Below, one piece after another: positions 7,362-15,138 of a stretch of DNA of 20,009 nt. Source of the DNA: Bacteroidota bacterium. GTDB lineage: Bacteria; Bacteroidota; Bacteroidia; Chitinophagales; Chitinophagaceae. The notes under the pieces are model-generated. The model was not told the DNA's origin. It searched no databases and was given only the letters and a program-made list of their open reading frames with translations. Both the position numbers and the translations under genes were made by a program. Within the stretch, counting starts at the first letter, position 1, and every line of letters begins with the position of its first letter. Where the stretch lies: positions 1-20,009 of the forward strand of contig JAFAFR010000105.1 in NCBI GenBank assembly GCA_023423405.1, in the 5' to 3' direction.

Positions 7362-10075
7362 GTGCGGTGACAGATCAACAGCAGAGCTTGCAGGCCCAGT
7401 GGAGCGCAGTGTTTGAGGGATCGGGCCAAGCGATTGACTGGGTGGAGCAAGTGGCCGATGGAGCGACCGAGGTGCGCGGCGTCTCGGAGGCGCTGACGCG
7501 CAAGCTCTACAAGGCCCGCAACGTGGCACGCAGCCTGCGCCGTGTGGCTACGACGCCGATGGGTATCGGTTTTTTTGGCCTCTCGCAAGCGGGTAAAAGC
7601 CACTTCATTAACACCTTGGCAGCCGATGAAACCGGCCAGCTGCGCAGTCAGTTTGGTGCGCACGAGCTGGTGTTTGAAGACCATGTGAACCCCCAGGGTG
7701 GTGGTGCGGAGGCCACGGGGGTGGTCACGCGCTTGTCGTCGCAGTCCGGTGACTCGGGCGATGCGAACTTCCCGGTGGAGTTGCGCCTGTTCCGCGAAAT
7801 TGAGCTGGCCATTGTGTTGGTGAACTCTTGGTATGAAGAGTTTGACCACGACACCGATGACTTGGTGAAGTACCGCGTGACACCGCAATCCATTGATGCG
7901 GTGTTTGCCAGTTTGGAGCAGCGCGCTGCAGGCAAAGGCAGCCGCGGCATGGCCAGCGAAGATGTGGCCGCCCTGTTTGAGTACGTGGAGTCGCACTGGC
8001 GCTTGCGTGCCGAAGTGCTGCGCACCCACGGCTATTGGAAGCGGGCCATCAAGTTGGCCCCCAAACTGACGGTGGATGAGCGCGGTCAGCTGTTTTCCGT
8101 GCTGTGGGGCCGTGTGCCGCAATTGACGCAAGCCTATGTGCAGTTTGCGCAAACGCTGCAGCGTTTGGGCGGGGCGGAGACCGCCTATGCGGGCTTGGAC
8201 TGCTTGGTCACGCAAGAGGATGGCCATTGGGCCCGCCGCAACAGCGTGATGAACGTGAACACACTGCATTTGCTGGGCAAGCCCAGTGCGCCCAGCGTGA
8301 TGGTGCGCCCTTGCGTGCAAGGGCAGCTGCAAGCGCCCGTGATGGTGAGCGTGCCTGAGTTGACGGCGCTGACCTCGGAGCTGGTGTTTCGCCTCAAAGC
8401 CAAGCCACGCAATGAAATTGTCGAACGGGTGGATTTGTTGGACTTTCCCGGCTACCGCACGCGCACGCGCAATGCCTTTGTGGCGGCGTTGACCGAGCAA
8501 GACAACGGTATCTCCAACTTTTTGTTGCGCGGCAAAGTGGCGTACTTGTTTGAGCAATACGCCGAGGCGCAGGAGATGAATGCGCTGGTGGTGTGCACAT
8601 CGTCCACCGAGCAAAGCAACGTGGTGGGTGTGGCGCAGGTGCTGGGCACATGGATCAACAAAACCCAAGGTGACAGCCCCGCCAAGCGGGCGGGCCACAA
8701 GCCGGGCCTGTTTTGGATCTTGACCAAGTGCGATGACTTTGTGTCCACCACGCTAATTGGTGCAGAAAGTGGCTACCGCGAAGCGGCCGAAGGTCTGATG
8801 AAAAAGACCATTTTGGAGCGCTATGGCATGGAGCCGTGGATGCGTGAGTGGGCACCGGGCCAAGCGTTCAACAACACCTACATGACGCGCGCGCCGCAGT
8901 TCACCAAGTTCACGAACAAGGCCGATGGCAGCAAGTACGTTGAAGAAAGCTTTGACGACAAGCTGCTGCCCCTGCTGGAAAAGCTCGGCAGCGTGGTGGT
9001 CAAGAACGAAGATTTTCAGCGCCATGTGAACGAGCCGCAGCAAACGTGGGATGGCATGCTGGCTCTCAATGACGGGGGGATGAAGCGTTTTAGCGACCGC
9101 ATTGAAGGCGTGGCCGATGTGGGTTTCAAGCTCAAGCGCATTGAGGCGCAACTGAGCGAAGTGCGCGAAGACTTGTTGCCTGCTTTGGAGCGTTTTTACG
9201 AGGCAGGCGGCGAGGGCGAAGCCAAAAAGCAAGCGGCCATTGCCAACCAAATCGTGGGCCCCTTGCTGCAGCCTGAGATGCGCCCTGCAATTGGCGAGTT
9301 GCTGGCTGCCATGGCTGTGCCTGCCACTGCGCTGCGCGAGCTGTATTTGCATGGCAACTTCGATGAAATCGCCGAGGCTTGTGCGGCCGCTGCGCAGGTC
9401 AGCCAACCTGAAGCTGCCAAGCCTGCAGTGGCCAGTTTCGATATTTTTGGCAACAGCGAAAGCGATGTGTCGCAGGTGCTAGAGGCCGCGCAGACGCAAG
9501 TCGTGCCAGAGCTGCAAGGTCACGACCATCTGTTTGCGCGCGCAGCGGTGGATTTGTGGATCAAGCACCTGCGCGAAATCCCCGAGCGCGAGGGGTTGCT
9601 GCAGATGCTGAACTTGCCCAAGGAGCCGGTGCTGGCTTTGGTGCGCGAGCTGGTGCGCGCCGCAGAGCGTTTGGATGTACCGATGCTGCTGGCGCGCAAG
9701 CTGACCGAAAAGGCTGGGCGCACCACCAAGCTCGACGACTTGGTAGACCGCCAAGTGCTGACCACGCGCCTGATGCTGGACGACTTTGCCGCATGGTTTG
9801 ACTACCTGCGTGTGGTCCCTGCGCAGCGCCCCAATGCGCTGCTGGGCGGGCGTAAGCCGGTGTTTGCGTATTTGGCGCAAGAAGTGCCGCAGGGCTTGCC
9901 CAAGTTGCCCGCAGAGGTGGCGGATTCGACCGTGCTGTTCACCGATGACTGGCTCAGCGGTGTGGCGCTGAACACCCGTGACAACACCGGCCACCGCAAG
10001 GGCCGCGAAATCACACCTGAACAAAACGAGGCCTTGGGCCACGTGCTGACCGTGTTGCGTGGCAGTGCGCAGTAA
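7358..10075 (+). CDS. srfC: SrfC, dynamin-like GTPase
   Basis: This 905-residue protein is of the SrfC family (COG4458-type). GTPase motifs are in order: G1/P-loop GLSQAGKS at 74-81, a candidate G2 threonine in EATGVVTR, G3 DFPG at 362-365, and G4 TKCD at 456-459 (in place of NKxD). The large separation between G1 and G3 and the long helical C-terminal half are reminiscent of large dynamin-type GTPases. No membrane span is visible. The gene overlaps srfB by 4 bp (ATGA), implying coupled synthesis and a stable partnership of an ATPase-fold and a GTPase protein. In Salmonella and relatives SrfC is annotated as a virulence protein, but its molecular activity is not firmly known. The next gene follows after 18 bp. 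Confidence 0.88.
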   Translation: MSAVTDQQQSLQAQWSAVFEGSGQAIDWVEQVADGATEVRGVSEALTRKLYKARNVARSLRRVATTPMGIGFFGLSQAGKSHFINTLAADETGQLRSQFGAHELVFEDHVNPQGGGAEATGVVTRLSSQSGDSGDANFPVELRLFREIELAIVLVNSWYEEFDHDTDDLVKYRVTPQSIDAVFASLEQRAAGKGSRGMASEDVAALFEYVESHWRLRAEVLRTHGYWKRAIKLAPKLTVDERGQLFSVLWGRVPQLTQAYVQFAQTLQRLGGAETAYAGLDCLVTQEDGHWARRNSVMNVNTLHLLGKPSAPSVMVRPCVQGQLQAPVMVSVPELTALTSELVFRLKAKPRNEIVERVDLLDFPGYRTRTRNAFVAALTEQDNGISNFLLRGKVAYLFEQYAEAQEMNALVVCTSSTEQSNVVGVAQVLGTWINKTQGDSPAKRAGHKPGLFWILTKCDDFVSTTLIGAESGYREAAEGLMKKTILERYGMEPWMREWAPGQAFNNTYMTRAPQFTKFTNKADGSKYVEESFDDKLLPLLEKLGSVVVKNEDFQRHVNEPQQTWDGMLALNDGGMKRFSDRIEGVADVGFKLKRIEAQLSEVREDLLPALERFYEAGGEGEAKKQAAIANQIVGPLLQPEMRPAIGELLAAMAVPATALRELYLHGNFDEIAEACAAAAQVSQPEAAKPAVASFDIFGNSESDVSQVLEAAQTQVVPELQGHDHLFARAAVDLWIKHLREIPEREGLLQMLNLPKEPVLALVRELVRAAERLDVPMLLARKLTEKAGRTTKLDDLVDRQVLTTRLMLDDFAAWFDYLRVVPAQRPNALLGGRKPVFAYLAQEVPQGLPKLPAEVADSTVLFTDDWLSGVALNTRDNTGHRKGREITPEQNEALGHVLTVLRGSAQ

Positions 10076-10093
10076 AAGAGAAAGAGGGAGCTG

Positions 10094-11155
10094 ATGAACC
10101 GTTTTAAGTTAGCGAAGGTGCAGCCGCAAGACAACCCTGTGGCGGGCACAGGCCGTTTGGTGGTGGAGGGCTGGACGGGCCCCACCACCGGATTGCAAAT
10201 TGCCTTGGAAGGCAACCAAGGCTTGGGTTATTTGCAGCAAGACCAGCAGTGGCGCAGCACCGAGTTTTGGTTTGACTGCCCGTTTGAGCAGGCTTCCGAC
10301 GCGGGCCTGATGCGCGTGGATATTGGCGCGTTTTTGGTCAATGCATTGCTGCTCAAGGGTGACAACGTCACTTGCAAGCTGTGGCTGCGCAGCAGCGCCA
10401 ACCCTGATGACAAGGCAGTGGGTCGTTTCATGTTGGAGGCGGGGCTGGAGCCCAGCATGGCGCAAGGCCAAGGCGTGGAGTCGATGTTTATGACTTCGCT
10501 CCAAGGCATTCATGAAGGTGTGGTCTCCAACCCTGCGCCGCCCAAGCCGCCTGTCGAGCCAGAACCCGTGCCACCTGTGCTGCCAATGCCACCAGCGCCT
10601 CCTGTTTCGCCAGAGCCACCGGTGCCACAGCCTCCGGCAAAGAAGTCGCTGCTGTGGTTGTGGGTACTGTTGGCAGCATTGGCGGCAGCAGTCATAGGTG
10701 CCGCAGTGTGGTGGTTCATGCTCAAGCCTGCTGCCAGCGCTGAGCCTGAGGTGCAAGTGCCCGCTTCCGTGCCTACGGTGCCAGCACTGGCCCCTGCACC
10801 CGAGGCGGCGGTGCCTTGCAGCGTGGAAGCCATGCAGTCGTCCGGTGAGTTGGCGTTTGTGCAGGCGTGCTTGGCACATACCCAGTCTTCGGATGAATTG
10901 CTGCAAGTGATTGCGCAAGCCAAGCAGGCCAATGCCTGTGGCGTGGCCCTGCGTATCTATGCCAACCGCGCACAAAGCGGTGATTTGGCCATTGCACAGG
11001 CCTATGCCCAAGAGTACGACCCCCAGACTTTCCAAGCCAGCGCCTGCTTTGAGCAGGCCAACCCCGAGACGGCGGTGTACTGGTGGGAAACCATTTTGGA
11101 CTTTGACCCGCAGCACGAGTTGGCTGCCCAGCGTTTGAAGGAACTCAAGCCATGA
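10094..11155 (+). CDS. unknown single-pass membrane protein with Pro-rich linker
   Basis: I do not recognise the family of this 353-residue protein. Residues about 1-150 form a compact beta-rich domain (GRLVVEGWTG, FWFDCPF, VTCKLWLRSS). A Pro/Val/Glu linker follows (about 150-182), then a membrane helix (about 186-208, after KKS). The C-terminal domain of about 120 residues has four spaced cysteines and helical hairpins such as ALRIYANRAQSGDLAIAQAY, recalling TPR/Sel1-like repeats. Topology is probably cytoplasmic N-terminus and periplasmic C-terminus, matching the SrfA-like protein. A ribosome-binding site AGAGGGAG precedes ATG 10094. Its stop overlaps the next start (ATGATG). Its position between srfC and the VWA gene suggests a linker between cytosolic NTPases and periplasmic parts. 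Confidence 0.75.
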   Translation: MNRFKLAKVQPQDNPVAGTGRLVVEGWTGPTTGLQIALEGNQGLGYLQQDQQWRSTEFWFDCPFEQASDAGLMRVDIGAFLVNALLLKGDNVTCKLWLRSSANPDDKAVGRFMLEAGLEPSMAQGQGVESMFMTSLQGIHEGVVSNPAPPKPPVEPEPVPPVLPMPPAPPVSPEPPVPQPPAKKSLLWLWVLLAALAAAVIGAAVWWFMLKPAASAEPEVQVPASVPTVPALAPAPEAAVPCSVEAMQSSGELAFVQACLAHTQSSDELLQVIAQAKQANACGVALRIYANRAQSGDLAIAQAYAQEYDPQTFQASACFEQANPETAVYWWETILDFDPQHELAAQRLKELKP

Positions 11156-13143
11156 TGCAAAAACAAGGATGTATGGGCCTGCGCAGCTACTTGCCGTGGT
11201 TGGCTGCGGCTGTGTTGGGCACAGCCGGTGTGGGCGGCGCGTGGGCGCAAAGCAAACCGCTGCTGCAAGAGGGGAAGACGTCGCTGTACCAGCGGGTGCT
11301 GACCACGCCGGGTTGCTACTTGAGCGATAGCGTCAAAGGCAAGAAGGTCAAGGAGGTTCAGCCTTTTAACCGCTATTACGTGTATGCCCGCGAAGGGCAA
11401 GGGGCAGATGCATGGCTGCGCGTAGGCCCCGACAGTTTTGGCAAAACCGCCGGTTGGCTGCCCGCCAGCTGCGCGGTGGACTGGAAGATGCAACTGGCGT
11501 TGGCCTTCACCAACCCTGCAGGGCGTGACCGTTTGTTGTTCTTCAAAGAGCGCGAGCGTTTGCAAAACGTGCTGGACATGGCCGACCCCTCGCGCGAGAT
11601 TGCGCCGCTGCGCGCCAAGCTCAGCAAGGGGCAGACCGTGCCGGGCGTGCTGGCGCAAGAGCCCGCGTACTTCGTGGACATGCAAAAGCAGTTTTATTTG
11701 TTGCCCATCTTGGGTGGCGAACAGGTCATGACCGAAGGCGGTTTTCACACCACGCTGCTGAATGTGGCATCGGTGAGTAAGAACGCCGCACAAGCGGGCC
11801 AAGCTGGCGCAGCAGGGCGCGCGGGCAGTGGGGGTGGTGCCAACAACCAGATCAAAGAGTTCCGTGCAGGTGTGGTGTTTGTGATTGACTCCACCATCTC
11901 GATGGACCCCTACATCGAACGCACACGCCAAGCCATCGACAAGGTGTATGCCGAAGTGGCCAAGCGCAAGCTGGATAACAACGTGCGTTTTGGTTTGGTG
12001 GGCTACCGCTCCAGCACCAAGGCGGTGCCGGGGTTGGAGTATGTGGCCAAGGTCTACGCTGACCCCAACACGGTGACGACCCGCGAAGAGTTCAAGGCCA
12101 AGGCTGCGCAACTCAAGCAAGCCAAGGTCTCGAGCAAAGAGTATGACGAGGACACCTATGCTGGCGTGATGGAGGCCATCGACAAAATCGACTGGAGTGG
12201 TTTTGGTGCACGTTATGTGGTGCTGATCACGGATGCGGGGGCCATTGATGGTGGCAACCTCATCAGCACTACAGGCCTTGGCGCTGAGCAAGTGCGCATT
12301 GAAGCGGGCCGGTTGGGTGTAGCCATATACACCCTGCACTTGAAGACCCCCAGCGGCAAAAACAACCATGCCAAGGCACAGGCCCAATACACGGCACTGT
12401 CGACCTATAGCGGCACGCAAACTTCGCTGTACTACCCCGTCAATGCGGGCGATATGAACGAGTTTGGCGCACGCGTGGATGCGTTGGCGGGCGCATTGGC
12501 TGCGCAGGTCGAGCGCGCGCACTTGGGTGAAAAGGCGCTGGGCAGTGCCCAAAATGCCACCAAGGCCAACCAAAAAATGCTGGAGGATGCAGACACCATA
12601 GGCCACGCCATGCGCTTGGCCTATTTGGGTGAACGCAATGGCACGCAAGCGCCCAATGTGTTTGAGGCATGGATTGCCGACCGCGACTTGGTCAAGCAAA
12701 ACCAGCCCACCACCGAGGTGCGTGTGTTGCTGACCAAGCAAGAGCTGAGCAACCTCAGTGATGTCACACGCAAGGTGCATGAGGCGGCCAACAAGGGTCT
12801 GATTTCGTCCACGGACATGTTTACCCGCTTGCGCAGCATTGCTGCGGTAATGAGCAACGACCCCACCATGGTGAACCAAAAAAACACCACGGGTTTGGCC
12901 AAGTCGGGTGCATTCAGTGAGTTCTTGGAGGGGCTTCCCTATCAAAGCGAAGTGCTGAATTTGGATGAAGCCACCTGGGCCAGCTGGGGTGTGCAGCGCC
13001 AAGAGCAGTTCATCCAAAACTTGGGCAAGAAGCTACGCCACTACCAGCGTTTTAACGCGGATGTGGACCGCTGGGTGGCGTTGACGCCCGGTGCGGATGC
13101 GCGTGAAAACGTTTTCCCTGTGCCGCTGGAGATGCTGCCGTGA
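11152..13143 (+). CDS. periplasmic VWA protein resembling the C-terminal half of PpkA
   Basis: This secreted protein has 663 residues. A signal peptide (about 1-32, hydrophobic core YLPWLAAAVLGTAGVGG, cleavage after AWA) is followed by an N-terminal region with SH3b-like strands. Next comes VDWKMQLALAFTNPAGRDRLLFF, which I recall as typical of the periplasmic region of the T6SS kinase PpkA. The VWA domain spans about 240-450 with a MIDAS-type motif DSTISM at 246-251 and LITDAG near 361. A helical C-terminal region completes it. There is no kinase domain and no transmembrane anchor, unlike PpkA. Start 11152 overlaps the previous stop; ATG 11173 is an alternative. It probably binds TagR-like or other envelope partners through the metal-dependent VWA site. 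The PpkA relationship is from memory of the family and needs a search. Confidence 0.75.
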   Translation: MMQKQGCMGLRSYLPWLAAAVLGTAGVGGAWAQSKPLLQEGKTSLYQRVLTTPGCYLSDSVKGKKVKEVQPFNRYYVYAREGQGADAWLRVGPDSFGKTAGWLPASCAVDWKMQLALAFTNPAGRDRLLFFKERERLQNVLDMADPSREIAPLRAKLSKGQTVPGVLAQEPAYFVDMQKQFYLLPILGGEQVMTEGGFHTTLLNVASVSKNAAQAGQAGAAGRAGSGGGANNQIKEFRAGVVFVIDSTISMDPYIERTRQAIDKVYAEVAKRKLDNNVRFGLVGYRSSTKAVPGLEYVAKVYADPNTVTTREEFKAKAAQLKQAKVSSKEYDEDTYAGVMEAIDKIDWSGFGARYVVLITDAGAIDGGNLISTTGLGAEQVRIEAGRLGVAIYTLHLKTPSGKNNHAKAQAQYTALSTYSGTQTSLYYPVNAGDMNEFGARVDALAGALAAQVERAHLGEKALGSAQNATKANQKMLEDADTIGHAMRLAYLGERNGTQAPNVFEAWIADRDLVKQNQPTTEVRVLLTKQELSNLSDVTRKVHEAANKGLISSTDMFTRLRSIAAVMSNDPTMVNQKNTTGLAKSGAFSEFLEGLPYQSEVLNLDEATWASWGVQRQEQFIQNLGKKLRHYQRFNADVDRWVALTPGADARENVFPVPLEMLP

Positions 13144-13898
13144 TGCCCGCCGAGCGGGATGCTGCTGCGCAGGCAGCATTCAACGCGCAGGCCCCAGCCT
13201 TGCTGCACGTGCGTGGTTTGCACGCGGTGCGTGGCCAAGGCAAGGGCGCATTTCATGTGCGATTGCCCGAACTGTCTGTGGCGCAGGGTGAAATCGTGGC
13301 CATCGTGGGCGAAAGCGGTTGCGGTAAAAGCACTTTGCTAGAAAGCTTGGGCTTGCTGCTGGCACCGCAGGCGGTGACGCATTTTGGCGTGGGGCAGCCG
13401 CTGCATGACATCACGCCCGATGTGTTGGCCCAGCGCGAGCCGGTGCTGGCGCAACTGCGGGCGCAGCAGCTGGGCTTTGTGCTGCAAAACGGTGGCTTGC
13501 TGCCGTATTTGACGGTGCGTGAAAACATCTTGCTGCCCCGCCGTTTGTTGGGTCTGCGCGGCAGCAGCGAATGGGTCGATGAGGCAGTGGATGCGTTGCG
13601 TCTGGGCCACTTGCTGCAGGCCAAGCCCAGCGCGCTGTCGATTGGTGAGCGGCAGCGCGTGGCTTGCGTGCGGGCCTTGGCCCATGCCCCCAAGGTGCTG
13701 CTGGCCGATGAGCCCACGGCCGCGCTGGACCCCACTACGGCCCGCACCTTGTTTACGCTGCTGCAGCGCTTGGTGCACAGCATGGGAATTTCGGCGGTCC
13801 TCGTCTCGCACGACTGGGCACTGGTGCGTGAGTTTGGCTGGACGTGCTGGCAAGCGCGGGTGCAGCAGCGGGAGGCATGTTTTGAACGCCTTAACTAA
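13143..13898 (+). CDS. tagT: ABC transporter ATPase, TagT/LolD/MacB-type
   Basis: This 251-residue nucleotide-binding subunit is complete. Walker A is GESGCGKST at 56-64, the Q-loop is FVLQNGG, the signature is LSIGERQR at 165-172, Walker B is VLLADEP with D189-E190, and the H-loop histidine is at 223. The signature departs from canonical LSGGQ at its third and fifth positions (LSIGE). It powers the permease encoded next. Its neighbours (PpkA-like VWA, permease, SUMF1 protein) match TagT of the T6SS threonine-phosphorylation module rather than LolCDE lipoprotein export. Start ATG 13143 forms a TGATG overlap with the preceding stop; GTG 13140 is an alternative. The substrate, if any, is unknown. 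Confidence 0.85.
   Translation: MPAERDAAAQAAFNAQAPALLHVRGLHAVRGQGKGAFHVRLPELSVAQGEIVAIVGESGCGKSTLLESLGLLLAPQAVTHFGVGQPLHDITPDVLAQREPVLAQLRAQQLGFVLQNGGLLPYLTVRENILLPRRLLGLRGSSEWVDEAVDALRLGHLLQAKPSALSIGERQRVACVRALAHAPKVLLADEPTAALDPTTARTLFTLLQRLVHSMGISAVLVSHDWALVREFGWTCWQARVQQREACFERLN
13869..13884 (+). promoter_or_regulatory. ribosome-binding site deciding a TTG start
   Basis: GGGAGG at 13869-13874 lies 7 nt before TTG 13882-13884, inside the 3' end of the ATPase gene. It is the only good initiation signal for the permease frame before its first membrane helix, and the next in-frame ATG is too far downstream. It implies translational coupling of the ATPase and permease. Confidence 0.65.
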
Positions 13899-15138
13899 AA
13901 CCATAGCTACAAGTCAAGGGCTGAACTGGGCTAGATGGAAATTACTGTGTGTATTGGCCATCAAAGACTTGTGGCATGACCGCAAGATTTCGCTGTGTGT
14001 GGGCGCTTCGCTGGTCGCGGTGATTGCACCTTTGTTGCTGCTATTTGGTCTCAAGCACGGCGTGGTCAGCCAGCTGCAAGAGCAACTGCTGCAAGACCCA
14101 CGTAACTTGGAAGTGCGCATGACCAGCAGCGGTAGCTATGGCCCCGAGTGGGTGCAGCAGCTGCAGCAGCAGCCGCAAACGGGTTTTGCCATTGGGCTGA
14201 CGCGTTCGCTGAATACGCAGGCAGATTTGCAGGGCAACCAAGGCAAATTTGCCAGCGATGCGGAGCTGATCCCCACGCAGCAAGGCGACCCTTTGTTGCC
14301 CCCCAATGCGGGGCCGCTGGCGCCGCAAGACGTGGTGCTCAGCGCCAGTGCCGCGCACCGGCTGCAAGCTCAAGTGGGTGACACCGTGCGCTTGGTGGTA
14401 CTGCGCCGCTTAGATAGCGTGCAAGAGCGTGGCCGTTGGCCGGTGCGTGTGAAGGCGGTGCTGGCACCCCACCAGTTCGAGCGGGTGGCTGCCTTTGTGC
14501 ACCCCGAAGTGCTGATGCAAACCGAGTGGTTTCGCGATGGTTTTGTCATTGCGCAATCGGGCGTCACCAGTGGCCAAGCGCAATTGCCCGAGCAACTGCG
14601 TTTTTCCCGCGCACGTGTGTATGCCAAAAGCATCGACGACGTGGCCGCCGTGGAGCGTTGGCTCAATGACCAGCGCATCGAAACCAGCAGCCAGCTGGCC
14701 AATATCCAAAACGTCAAAGCCATCAACCATGTTCTGAGCATCATTTTTGCGGTGATCGGTGTGGCCGCGGTGGCGGGCTGCGCTGCGTCGATGTGCGGTG
14801 CTTTTTTGGCCAATGTGGACCGCAAGCGCCGCAGCTTGGCCGTGCTGCGCCTGATGGGTTTTGGCCGCCACGCGGTGGCGCTGCAGCTGCTGCTGCAGGC
14901 CTTGGTGCTGAGTATGGGCGGCTTTGTGGTGGGCTTGGCGCTGTATGGCTTGGGCAGTGCGCTGTTCAACCATGTGCTGGGCAGCAGTGAGCAGATTCAA
15001 GGGGTGGTCTGCAGCATCACATGGGGCCATGCGTTGACGGCACTGGCACTGGCGGTGGCGCTGTCGGTGTTTGTCTCTTTGGTGGGCGCTTGGCGTGCCA
15101 ACCACATTCATCCTGCGGAGAGTTTGCGTGAAATTTGA
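13882..15138 (+). CDS. tagS: ABC transporter permease, FtsX/MacB-type (TagS-like)
   Basis: This 418-residue inner-membrane permease pairs with the preceding ATPase. The four-helix FtsX/LolC/MacB layout is clear: TM1 at about 36-57, a large periplasmic domain at about 60-280, TM2 at about 284-312, TM3 at about 333-358 and TM4 at about 382-404. It ends in the typical cytosolic tail ANHIHPAESLREI. Such permeases usually act by mechanotransmission rather than by passing small molecules. By gene order it corresponds to TagS of the TagQRST sensor module. It starts at TTG with GGGAGG 7 nt upstream, overlapping the ATPase gene by 17 bp, and overlaps the next gene by 11 bp. It could also be a LolCE- or MacB-like exporter, but those lack VWA and SUMF1 partners. 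Confidence 0.8.
   Translation: MNALTKTIATSQGLNWARWKLLCVLAIKDLWHDRKISLCVGASLVAVIAPLLLLFGLKHGVVSQLQEQLLQDPRNLEVRMTSSGSYGPEWVQQLQQQPQTGFAIGLTRSLNTQADLQGNQGKFASDAELIPTQQGDPLLPPNAGPLAPQDVVLSASAAHRLQAQVGDTVRLVVLRRLDSVQERGRWPVRVKAVLAPHQFERVAAFVHPEVLMQTEWFRDGFVIAQSGVTSGQAQLPEQLRFSRARVYAKSIDDVAAVERWLNDQRIETSSQLANIQNVKAINHVLSIIFAVIGVAAVAGCAASMCGAFLANVDRKRRSLAVLRLMGFGRHAVALQLLLQALVLSMGGFVVGLALYGLGSALFNHVLGSSEQIQGVVCSITWGHALTALALAVALSVFVSLVGAWRANHIHPAESLREI

Noticed and set aside
5094..7529. 811-codon minus-strand open frame opposite srfB
   Set aside because: Its length follows from the high-GC codon bias of srfB. The translation is His/Gln/Arg-rich and spans the srfB-srfC junction, with no recognisable domain. 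The plus strand carries clear Hsp70/actin motifs.
7331..8698. 455-codon minus-strand open frame opposite srfC
   Set aside because: Shadow of srfC, where the plus-strand GTPase motifs are intact. The antisense product has low-complexity composition.
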